Position numbers and translations under genes: made by a program | NCBI GenBank assembly: GCA_022496185.1 | Contig: WTXG01000148.1 | Coordinates: 26,322 to 90,321 of the forward strand | Reading direction: 5' to 3' | Origin: Multifurca ochricompacta | Taxonomy: Eukaryota > Basidiomycota > Agaricomycetes > Russulales > Russulaceae | DNA: 64,000 nucleotides | The notes under the pieces: generated by a model | Database searches by the model: none | Told to the model about the DNA's origin: nothing | Seen by the model: the letters and a program-made list of their open reading frames with translations, nothing else | Shown here: positions 1 to 9,675 of the stretch, piece by piece | Layout of the letters: each line of letters begins with the position of its first letter | Numbering within the stretch: the stretch's first letter is position 1

Positions 1-655
1 ACACTCAACACCCAATATAAAGAACATGCAAAGCGAATGACGAGACTGACAAGTGGGATGTTCCAGGTGGAGCAGGAATTGGTTGAGATCCGGAAGAGGT
101 TGGAACGAGGGGACGCCTATCAGACTATTGCAGAGAGGTACGCAGACACTTATGCGCACCCCCTCCCTCCATGATCATTGGGAGCTGCACTGACACTGCT
201 GCCCAATCGATGTGAAATGCCATGCATGCACAAGAACCCATGGGGAGAGACCTGCTGGTGATGCGATAGCAAGTATCACATCAGCTGGAACTGTCCCCTC
301 AACCGCAAGTGGTGTCGCCATTGCCGCAGCAACCTACACTGGAGCAGGTTCTGTATTTTCCGCCGAGTGGGCATAGCCCCAACCATCATCAATCCATCAG
401 GCTGGTGCGGCAAATGTCTGCATCACAACTCTGGGCATTGCGAGCTCGATTGCCCAATCCACAACCTATGCTACCAGTGTGGACAACGAGGCCCATATGG
501 ATTCCTGCGCACCCATAGATGCCCTCAGGATTTGGATAAAGAGAACGACACCCTCGATGATCGTAATGTAGCTGACAATTATTTGGATCTGGTACAAGAT
601 GATGATGGTACGAGTCATTTCTAGCCGGGTCTGCTAGAACCAGAAGAGGGGGTGA
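1..655 (+). mobile_element. 3' end of a Ty3/gypsy element: tail of zinc-knuckle ORF3 plus polypurine tract
   Basis: This stretch matches, base for base with substitutions, the region just before the 3' LTR of element A (about 7920-8566). It encodes the end of the coiled-coil part of ORF3, an in-frame TGA at 259-261, then Cys/His knuckles including CGKC and CYQC spacings, ending with the TSHF stop near 622-624. A purine run (AGAAGAGGGGG) lies just before the LTR that starts at 656. The 5' part of this element lies outside the window. It is a decayed copy of the same family as elements A-C. Confidence 0.85.
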
Positions 656-1073
656 TGTTACGAACCCCACCAAGCACGCCTCTTTTCTTCACGCTCCCCT
701 CTGAGAACCCAGCTCTTCCACCTACACTACATTTTCTGATTACGTCTCCGTCCTGGGACCCATCACATGCTCTCCACCCATCCCCATGACTTGTTAACAC
801 CTCATTGCCCTCTATTTGCTTATGTTTATGTCTTTGTCTCCTATCCGTTATCTTCTTATCTTTACAACTGGACACTTACTTAATACCCTATCAGAAGCTC
901 GACTTTACGCCCTCTGCTTCCATATATTTGGGCCCACTTGACTCCGTGTTTCTTATCTCCTAGACACCCGTCCAATTACGTATATAAGTCCGCTGTAACT
1001 ACACTGTAGACCTCAGACTCGACTTATTGAATACATTGGTGTTCGTCTTCTGGACCTCCCTTTGAAACCTCTG
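656..1073 (+). repeat. Truncated LTR (5' portion) of the gypsy family
   Basis: The LTR begins TGTTACGAACCCC directly after the polypurine tract and matches the complete LTR of element B (13339-13932) read on the other strand. It has a TATATAAG box near 981 and the 11-mer AGACTCGACTT about 35 nt further on. It stops after CCTCTG at 1073, where the 5' LTR of element A begins; the last 170 or so bases are missing and are not found on the far side of element A. Confidence 0.85.
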
Positions 1074-1664
1074 TGTTACAACCGTTGCCGAGTAACCCCA
1101 TTTTCTTTACCCTCCCTAATGATGACCCCTCCCTGCCACCTACTCTGCACTTCCTGATCACGTCCCCATCCTGGGATCCCTCATGTGCCCTGCTTCCTTC
1201 CCCATGACCGCTATTTGCATATGATGACGTGTTGTTTACCTTTGCTTATGTTTTCCCTTATCTCTTATCTCTTTATCCTTAAGACCGGACACTTACTTAA
1301 TACCCTATCAGAAGCTAGGCTTTACGCCATCTGCTTTTGTATATTTGGGCCCACATGACTCTACATTATCTTATCTTTAGACGCTCATTCGATTACGTAT
1401 ATAAGTCCGCTGTAACTACATTGTAGACCTCAGACTTGACTTATTGAATACATCAGTGCCTGTCTTCTGGACATCCCCTTTGAATCCCTGACTTGTTCGT
1501 CTCAGTGCTTTTGGCACTTTCCACTCAACATTGTCTCAAGGGGCAGCCCTTTGGACTTTGACTCACTGCACCCAAACTCCAGGGAGTCTTATTGGTTCCC
1601 TACCTGAATTCATCGATCACACTGTCACACAAGTCGTGTGGAATGTCCCGCACCAGACGTAACA
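1074..1664 (+). repeat. 5' LTR of element A
   Basis: 591 bp, with perfect 6-bp terminal inverted repeats TGTTAC/GTAACA. A TATA box (TATATAAG) lies at about 1398 and the presumed transcript start sequence AGACTTGACTT is at 1432-1442. It pairs with the 3' LTR at 8567-9675. Confidence 0.9.
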
Positions 1665-1666
1665 TC

Positions 1667-1677
1667 AAGTTGAGTCT
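1667..1677 (+). other. Putative self-priming primer-binding site of element A
   Basis: AAGTTGAGTCT begins two bases after the 5' LTR. Its reverse complement, AGACTCAACTT, is found exactly in the 3' LTR (9443-9453), just downstream of the TATA box. In Tf1-type elements the 5' end of the transcript folds back to prime reverse transcription, and this arrangement matches that. Confidence 0.6.
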
Positions 1678-1683
1678 CTCACA

Positions 1684-3780
1684 GTGGCTTCCAGCTGCAG
1701 CCAGACCCTCTTCCGAGAAGAACTCATCGAACGCAGAGACGAGAATAATCTTTCACAACAAGTACTTGGCTCTGCCGCCTGGAAAGATTTTGAGTCCAAG
1801 TTTGGATACTACGTCTATCACGATGGAAGATACCAACTGGTAGAATATGACGACGAGAAAAGAACTTGGTATCGTATCCGATACTCGGATAGCCGACACT
1901 CTTGGGTCACTACAGGACCCGCCCCACCTGAATTTGGATTAGGACCGTGGAGAGAAAATCCCCTGGCCATTGTCACGGACTCTGAACCAGAAGAGTACGT
2001 AGAAGAACTTAGTGAAGAAGCACTGGTATTAGCGTCGACTACCACCCCAGTTGCACCCAGAGTTGCCACGTCCAGAGCCCCTGCTTTGACAACTTCCCAG
2101 ATCTCCATACAATCCACCGACACTGTCACCCCGTTTCATCAAGGAATGTCCACTATCACCGCCCAGCTTCCAGACCCAGCTCCACCCCCGCCACCGCCCC
2201 CAACCATGCTGCCACCAAACATTCCCCCACCATCGGGGTGCCTGTCAGGTGTACTACCACAGACGTTCGCAGGAGACCAATCACAGAGCAAGAAGTTTAT
2301 GTTGGAGTTTACGACTTTCAAGAACTTCAACCATGATGTCCCCCAGATCATCAACCCCTTCCAACGTGCCAACCTCTTCTTATCATTAATCCGAGGAGAG
2401 GCCGTGGACGACTGGACAATGGAACAGCTGGAATGGCTGAACAAACAAATTGAAAGTGGACGTCACACCACAAGTGAAGGCCTCTGGGAGACCATAGCCC
2501 AGAGGTTCAAAGATGCGTTTACAGATGGGCAGTGTTATGAACCCCGTCTCTCCCTGTGTTCTTTTTCCTACCCAGCGATGACCCTTCCTTGCCACCCACA
2601 CTCCATTATCAGATTACGTCTCCATCGTGGGATCCGTCACATGCTCTTCGTCCATCCCTGTGACTTGGTTGCTTGTTTATGTTTGTCCACCCTTATTGTT
2701 GCTTATCGCTTATCTCCTTATCATACGACCGGACATTTACTTAATCCCCTATCAGTAGAAGCCAGGCTTTACGCCCTCCGCTTCAGGATATTTGGGCCCA
2801 CTTGACTCCGTGATTCTTATCGATAGACGCTCACCCCTTTATGTATATAAGTCGGCTGTAGTTACACTGTAGAGCTCAGACTCAACTTATTGAATACATC
2901 AGTGTTTGTCTTCTGGACTTCCCTTTGATCCTTAAGCCTGGTTGTCTCGGTGCTTCTGGCATCCCTCCGCTCAACATTGTCTTAGGGTACAGCCTCTTTG
3001 ACTTTGACTCGTCACCTCGATACTCCAAGGGATCCTATTGGTCCCTTACCTGAACCCGCAAAGTACGCTGTCACACAAGTCATGTGGAACGTCCCGCACC
3101 GGATGTAACAGGCAGGCCAAGCAGAAGGCTGCCCGAGAATTAAAAGCTCTAAGAATGGAAAAAGGAGAACTGGACGCCTATGTAGCGAAGTTCAGAAGTC
3201 TGGCCAATAGAGCCAGTTACGACACAGATGAAGAGGCAACACTGGATCTCTTCTCCCAGGGGTTACCCAACCCACTGGTAAAGAATATCGTCCAGTTCCA
3301 CCATCCCAATGACTGGGATACATGGGTTGACGCTGCTTGACGACAGCAGCAAGATTACCTTGACTTCCAGACATGCTTTGGAACTGATACAAGAAAGGGA
3401 AAAACCCGTGACCAATGGAAGGCTGCCTTTGGGATTAAGCCCACGCACATCAGTCAGAAGGATCCGAATGCCATGGATACTTCTGCTGACAGAACCAGAG
3501 CACGGGTCGCCCTTACTGAAGATGAGAGGCAGACGTTGATGAAGGAAGGAAGGTGCTTTCGCTGCAAAGCGCAAGGGCACATGTTGAGGGAATGCCCAAA
3601 GAAGGGAGTACGTGCGGCAGAGGCAACTGTTACACCTGTCCACAACAACCCACCGACCATTGACAAGAAAACGCCAACGAAAGAGGAAAAGGCGCAGGAA
3701 ATATGGGCAAATATGATGAAAGAAAGCAAAGAAGTGCGGGCTGTCCTAGTAGAAAAGGTGTTCGCAAAGAAGGATTTTTG
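1684..3780 (+). pseudogene. gag: gag of element A, interrupted
   Basis: The capsid-type Gag polyprotein starts MASSCSQ at 1684. It contains a Pro-rich linker (about 2180-2240), a Ty3-type capsid region (FMLEF near 2295; WTMEQLEWL near 2410) and, after the nested LTR, a retrotransposon-gag segment with a CCHC zinc knuckle (CFRCKAQGHMLREC, about 3555-3600) for RNA binding. It is broken by the solo LTR at 2533-3110 and by a TGA at 3338-3340 where an Arg CGA is expected. It ends around 3780, where the pol frame takes over by a -1 offset. Confidence 0.85.
2533..3110 (+). repeat. Solo LTR nested in gag, TSD GGCAG
   Basis: 578 bp from TGTTATGAACCCC to CGGATGTAACA, flanked by exact 5-bp duplications GGCAG at 2528-2532 and 3111-3115. 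Removing one TSD and the LTR rejoins the gag frame (FTDGQ to AKQKA). It carries the family 11-mer AGACTCAACTT at 2878-2888. It belongs to the same LTR family as its host and is younger than element A. Confidence 0.92.
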
Positions 3781-6700
3781 ATTGGCTCAAACCCGTCGGC
3801 CTGGGCATGAGCATTACATGTAACCTCTGTGTATACTAGTCACTTCAAATCTTTGAAAATTCCAGTACATTTCGAGACTACACAGAGGACAGCTGACTGT
3901 GACATCCTGATCGACTCAGGAGCCACCAATAACTTTATCAGTCTGCGGATGGCAAGAACTATGGGGTTAGGGATGCTGGCACTCCCTCAGGAAAAGAATA
4001 TCTGGAATATTGATGGAACTGCCAATCGAGCAGGAAAGATCACACATTATACCGACCTTAATGTCCAAGTAGGGGAAAGGATGAAAGTCATACATTTCTA
4101 GTCACCAACTTGGGAGAAGAAGACTTAGTTCTGGGATACCCCTGGCTTGCCGCATTCAAACCAAAGATCAACTGGAGCGATGCAACCATGGACAAAGACT
4201 TCTATCCTGTTCTCATCACATCAAGAGGATACAACTATGCAGCTCGACACTTGGCAGTACGAAGGACAGAAAAGGAGGAGGAGGACCCGGGCTGTTGCTT
4301 TGTTACCAAAGCATCAGAACTTGCGCAGAAGGCAGTGGAAGGGCACACCGAAAAGACCTTTGAAGAGGTAGTGCCGGAAGAGTATCACCGGCACTGGAAG
4401 GTGTTCTCAGAGGAGGAATCACAACGCTTTCCCCCTGCACGACCATGGGACCACGCCATTGATTTCACACCTGACACCCCAGCAGCAATCGACTGTAAAA
4501 TATACCCATTGTCCCAGGCAGAACAAACAGTGCTCATGACATTCCTCGAGGAACATCTTGCAAAAGGATACATTCGTCTGTCAAAGTCACTGTATGCGTC
4601 GCCATTCTTCTTCATCAAAAAGAAAGATGGCAAACTCCGACCTGTCCAAGATTACCGACGAGTAAATGCCTATACAGTGAAAAACACCTACCCACTGCTG
4701 CTCATATCCGAGCTTATTGATACCATGAAGGACAAATCCTTGTTCTCCAAAATGGACATCCACTGGGGTTACAACAATATTCGGATCAAAGAAGGAGACC
4801 AATGTAAAGCAGTGTTTAAGACCAACCAAGGGCTCTTTGAGCCAAATGTTATGTTCTTCGGCCTTACCAACTCGCCCGCCACTTTTCAGTCTATGATGAA
4901 CCACATTTTCCGCAACCTCATTCTTACTGGTGAAGTAGTGGTGTACATGGATGACATACTAGTGGCTACCACAGACGACTTGACCCATCATCGAGAGTGA
5001 GTGCATCAGGTGCTAGACATCCTATGCGAGCATGATTTGTACCTCAAACCAGCCAAATGCTCATTTGAACAACAAAGTATCGAATATCTGGGAGTCATCC
5101 TAGAGGGAGGACGCGTACGGATGGACCCGATAAAAGTACAAGGAATCCGGGAGTGGCCCACACCTACATGCGTCAAGGATGTGCGATCCTTCATCGGATT
5201 TTGCAACTTTTATCAACGATTTGTCCGGGGATTCTCCGGAATTGCCCAACCACTGAATGGATTGTTGAAAAAGGATGTACCTTGGCATTGGGCAGATGAA
5301 CAGCAGTGGGCCTTTGAACAGATCCGAGATATCATCAGCTCAGAACCAGTCCTCCTGCAGCCAGACCTGGAGAAGCCTTTTGAACTTGAAGTTGACGTGT
5401 CCCACTTTGCCAATGGTGCCGTACTCAATCAGAGAGATACAACAGGACTACTTCACCCAGTCACTTTCTACTTGGAGACATTTTCACCAGCGGAACGAAA
5501 TTATGATATCTGGGACAGAGAATTGCTCACAATTGTAAAAGCACTACGACACTGGTGACCATACCTAGCAGGAACGCCTCACAAGACTATCATTCATACC
5601 GATCACTCCAATCTACTCTATTGGAAGGAACCCCACAAAATCAGCCGACGGGTCGCGCGCGAAGTTTTGGAGCTAGAAGAGTACAACTTCGTACTGAAAC
5701 ATATTGCAGGGAGTCGCAATGCACGCGCAGATGCCCTGTCAAGACGACCTGATTTAAGCAGTGGCGAAGAAGACAATAGCAATATCACAGTACTCCCAGA
5801 AGAGGTTTTTGCAAAGCAAGCGGTTGTCAGCCTCCATGACATGGACCTGTGGGCACAGGTGTCACAGAATATGAATCAGCCGTTATGCCAATCCTGGGCA
5901 GAGGCTCATAACCTGAAACAAGTTGACAGCTTATGGTGGAAGGATGGAGATCATCTCGTTGTCACCGGTGGCGACAACATTAAGAGGGGGGTGATCCATT
6001 TTCACCACAATCTCCCTTCTGCTGGACACCCCAGTATTGCTAATACATACGCCCTGGCCAAACGAGATTACTGGTGGCCGAACATGAAGAAGGATGTGGA
6101 AGACTATGTGAAAGGATGTGCAGACTGTCAAGCCAATAAAGTGAACACACACCCGCACCCACCAGCACCATTCCCAATCACACCCATGGCTTCACAACCA
6201 TTCCAAACCATTGCCATGGACTTCATCGTGAAACTCCCTGTTTCCAGAGGCTTTGACTCCATCTTGACCATCACCAACCATGACTGTTCCAAGGCAGCAT
6301 TATTCATACCATGTAATGAATCCATCACAGCAGAGGGAGTGGCCAAACTCTTCTTAGATCATGTCTACAGACATTACGGCCTCCCTGAGAAGATCATTTC
6401 AGACCGCGACCCGCATTTCACCTCCACATTTGCCAAGGCACTCTGCAAGGTCCTGGACATAACTCAGAACATCTCGACAGCCTATCACCCACAGACAGAT
6501 GGACAATCAGAAAGGACAAACCAGTGGCTTGAGCAGTATCTCCGATTCTGGTGCAATGGACGACAAGATGATTGGGCTGACTGGCTCGTGACGGCTGAGT
6601 TTGCACATAACTCCTGGCCCAATGGTACCACTAGAACCTCCCCATTTTCACTCATCATGGGATGGACACCACGAACCACCTGGACCGGGAAGCCCACAAA

Positions 6701-7259
6701 TGTACCCTCAGCTTCGCAGCGTATCGGCCAATGGGAGGAGATTAGGAAATCAGCCAATGAGAACCTGCTAAAGGCACAAAAGACCCTTTCAGAAAGACCA
6801 TCGAGGTTCACACCTTATCAGACCAGTGACCTTGTCTGGCTGGAAGGGAAGAACATCCATACGTCACATCCAACTGCTAAGCTAGCACCCCGACGTCACG
6901 GACCATTCGAGATAACAAGGAAGCTGTCAGATGTATCATACGAACTCAAGCTCCCACCCACATGGAGGATCCATCCGGTCTTCCATGCCAGACTTCTGAT
7001 GCCTTACAAAGAGACAACGCTCCATGGGGAAAACTTCCCAAGGCCCCCACCTGACCTTATCAATGGAGAAGCAGAGTGGGAGGTGGAACAAATTCTAGAT
7101 TCATTATGTAAAGGCCGAGGGCGCAAGCTGCATTACCTTGTCAAGTGGAAAGGATTCCCAGACTCTGACAATTCGTGGGAGCCAGCCGGGAATATCTTTG
7201 CCCCGGTTCTTATCTTGGAGTTCCACGCCCAACATCCAGAAGCGCCCAAGGACAGTTAA
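3773..7259 (+). pseudogene. pol: pol of element A (protease, RT, RNase H, integrase, chromodomain), broken
   Basis: Domains in order: aspartic protease (DSGA near 3915), reverse transcriptase ([14 protein letters not shown] near 4615; active-site YMDD near 4950), RNase H (about 5340-5660), and integrase with an N-terminal HHCC finger (CADC near 6120) and core residues D (MDFI near 6220), D (SDRDPHF near 6400) and E (QSERTNQ near 6505). A C-terminal chromodomain (YLVKWKGF, SWEP near 7135-7185) may direct integration to heterochromatin. Breaks include TGA at 3808-3810 and 4998-5000 (both expected Arg CGA), a one-base loss near 4101 and a stop near 5556. The frame starts -1 relative to gag at a T5 run (3775-3779). 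Confidence 0.88.
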
Positions 7260-7296
7260 AAGAACCGCCTTGAACCCCAGTCAGATCCCCCAGTAC

Positions 7297-8535
7297 ATGC
7301 TCTCACAGCAACGTCCTACCACAGAACAAACCATCATGTCTTTCATCGCCGCCAACGCCACCGTCAACGCTTTCACAGCCACCACAGTAGCTGTCAAGAA
7401 CTTCCCTTCTGCCCATCCTTCTACACGTCCGTCCTCCCCCATCGACTATGAAGCAGCTGAAGCACGAGTCAAAAATCAATCCCCCAATCCCAATGATGAC
7501 TTTGAACACAGCGAAGAACCACACCCGAATGACTTATTAGGCATGGAATTGGATGATGAAGTACCTGAATTCCCATTCATCGCTAATAACCCCAATTCCT
7601 CTATGTACTTCCCTCTCGAGATCACCATGGCTGATGGGACAGTTGCCATCGCCAAGTATATATTTTACACCAACGGAGGGATGGACATCGCTGGATGTAT
7701 GAAGAAGGGTGGCCCCATCTATGGGGCCCCAGTCTATTTGGAAGAGAGGTATACAGGATGTCTACACCACACGATGACCGATGAACAGCTTGGACACTTG
7801 GCTGCTGAGGACTCTCGCACCTTCACGATCGACGAGGTGCTGAACGATATGCGCCTTCCGCGTCTCAAAGCAGAGGTAATGAGACTGCAGAAGAACCTGA
7901 CATTGCGCACAGTACTTAACAAACAGTACAAGGAACACGCAAAGATGATGGCACGATTGACCAACGGGATGTTCCAGATAGAACAGGAGTTGGTGGAGAT
8001 ACGAAAGAGGTTGGAGATAGGAGACGCGTATCAGACCATCGCTGAAAGGTACGCCGATACATATGCACGACCCCTTCCTCCACAGTCGTTAGGGGCTGCC
8101 CCACAACTGCTACCAAATTGGTTCAAGATGCCATGCATGCACGAGAATCCACGAGGAGAGACGTGCTGGTGATGTGACAGCAAGTATCACATCAGCTGGA
8201 ACTGTCCCCTTAACCGCAAGTGGTGCTGGCATTGTTGCAGCGACCTTCATTGGAGCCATTTCTGCATCTTCTGCCGCGTAGGAGTTGCCCCAACGATAGT
8301 CAATCCGTCGGGATGGTGCAGCAAGTGCCTCCGCCACAACTTGGGACATCGTGAGCTGGACTGTCCAGTCCATGATCTATGTCGGTCGTGTGGGCAGCAC
8401 GGCCCATACGGATTTCTTCGCACCCACCAGTGTCCACAAGATTCGGACAAGGAAAACTACACATTGGATGATCGTAATGTAGCTGATGATTACCTGGACT
8501 TGGTGCAGGATGATGACAGTACGAGTTGTTTCTAG
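7297..8535 (+). pseudogene. ORF3 of element A: coiled-coil protein with tandem zinc knuckles, one in-frame TGA
   Basis: This frame lies downstream of integrase, with no counterpart in a standard Ty3/gypsy gag-pol layout. The first in-frame ATG after the pol stop is at 7297, and a second candidate (MSFIAAN) is at 7336. The N-terminal part is Ser/Pro-rich and acidic. The middle (about 7840-8060) is heptad-like and rich in Lys/Glu/Arg, suggesting a coiled coil. After a TGA at 8170-8172 the same frame continues to 8535 with a Cys/His array: two perfect C-x2-C-x4-H-x4-C knuckles if the stop is read as Arg, then CSKC and CRSC clusters. A nucleic-acid chaperone or Gag-accessory role is inference from the knuckles. 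Confidence 0.7.
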
Positions 8536-8552
8536 CCGGGTCTGCTAGAACC

Positions 8553-8563
8553 AGAAAGGGGGG
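8553..8563 (+). other. Polypurine tract of element A
   Basis: AGAAAGGGGGG lies three bases before the 3' LTR start at 8567, the standard position for the plus-strand primer of LTR retrotransposons. Confidence 0.8.
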
Positions 8564-8659
8564 TGATGTTACAACCATTGCCGAGTAACCCCATTTTCTT
8601 TACCCTCCCTAACGACGACCCCTCCCTGCCACCTACTCTGCACTTCCTGATCACGTCCC

Positions 8660-9172
8660 TGTTGACACAGGATGTGTCTGGAGATGCTTCAGGCATCTGA
8701 GGATCGCTTTAGCTGTAGATAAGATTAGATTAGGTTCCGGAGTTTCGGACTTTTTACGATATCTTTATTACATTTCTTTCTCACCTTACTCAGCTGATTA
8801 GTGATGTCCTTAGTAATGTGCAGTAAGCACATGATTTCTCTTTGGCCAATGGCCTTTATCCCTCTCTGTTTATTGTCCAGCACTTGTGGACTTATTCCCA
8901 GTGCGCACAGACCATTTCCCCTGGCCCCCATGGGTATATAAGGGTGTCTGTTTTGTCCTTTACACTTCAGAGTTCTTCTTCCTCTGAAGTGTAAGTTGTC
9001 TTTACTTTACTCTCTACTTTTCCTTTGACTAACATTCTCTGTGTAGTTAACTTGTCTTTTAGGTCAGTAGTATAGTATTATAGAGTTCTTCTTCCTCTGA
9101 AGTTTAACTTGTCTTTTAGCCTAACCCGCTACTAACCACAGTCAGTATAACCAGCAGCATGTTTGTTTGACA
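8660..9172 (+). repeat. Solo LTR of a different, possibly copia-type family, TSD GTCCC
   Basis: 513 bp from TGTTGACACAGG to TTTGTTTGACA, flanked by GTCCC at 8655-8659 and 9173-9177. The sequence is unrelated to the gypsy LTR it sits in. A TATATAAGG box is at 8935, followed by a perfect hairpin (8962-8992). A 30-base segment starting GAGTTCTTCTTCC (about 8970) recurs at about 9083. Assignment to Ty1/copia is a guess from LTR size and layout; no internal region is present. Confidence 0.82.
8962..8992 (+). other. 11-bp perfect hairpin downstream of the solo-LTR TATA box
   Basis: ACACTTCAGAG (8962-8972) and CTCTGAAGTGT (8982-8992) are exact reverse complements separated by nine pyrimidines. The hairpin starts 27 bases after the TATA box, so it would lie at or near the 5' end of the transcript. 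Confidence 0.7.
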
Positions 9173-9675
9173 GTCCCCATCCTGGGATCCCTCACATGCC
9201 CTGCTTCCTTCCCCATGACCGCTATTTGCATATGATGACACGTTGTTTACCTTTGCTTATGTTTTCCCTTATCTCTTATCTCTTTATCCTTAAGACTGGA
9301 CACTTACTTAATACCCTATCAGAAGCTAGGCTTTACGCCATCCGCTTTCGTATATTCAGGCCCACATGACTCTACGTTATCTTATCTTTAGACACTCATT
9401 CGATTACATATATAAGTCCGCTGTAACTACATTGTAGACCTCAGACTCAACTTATTGAATACATCAGTGCCTGTCTTCTGGACATCCCCTTTGAATCCCT
9501 GACTTGTTCGTCTCAGTGCTTTTGGCACTTTCCACTCAACATTGTCTCAAGGGGCAGCCCTTTGGACTTTGACTCACTGCACCCGAACTCCAGGGAGTCT
9601 TATTGATTCCCTACCTGAATTCATCGATCACACTGTCACACAAGTCGTGTGGAACGTCCCGCACCAGATGTAACA

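Larger units (their letters stand above)
1074..9675 (+). mobile_element. Ty3/gypsy chromovirus-like retrotransposon, element A (two LTRs, decayed)
   Basis: Complete element layout: 5' LTR 1074-1664, primer-binding site 1667-1677, gag, pol (protease, RT, RNase H, integrase, chromodomain), an extra zinc-knuckle ORF3, polypurine tract and 3' LTR to 9675. Both LTRs are 591 bp once the nested insertion in the 3' LTR is removed, and both have TGTTAC...GTAACA ends. Coding regions carry several stops and frameshifts, so the copy is not autonomous. The flanking pentamers differ (CTCTG left, ATCAG right), so no target-site duplication survives and at least one junction was rearranged after insertion. 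Confidence 0.9.
8567..9675 (+). repeat. 3' LTR of element A, split by a nested LTR
   Basis: TGTTACAACC...GATGTAACA, matching the 5' LTR. It is interrupted at 8660-9172 by another LTR with a GTCCC duplication; the remaining length is 591 bp, the same as the 5' LTR. It holds AGACTCAACTT at 9443-9453, complementary to the element's primer-binding site. Confidence 0.9.
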
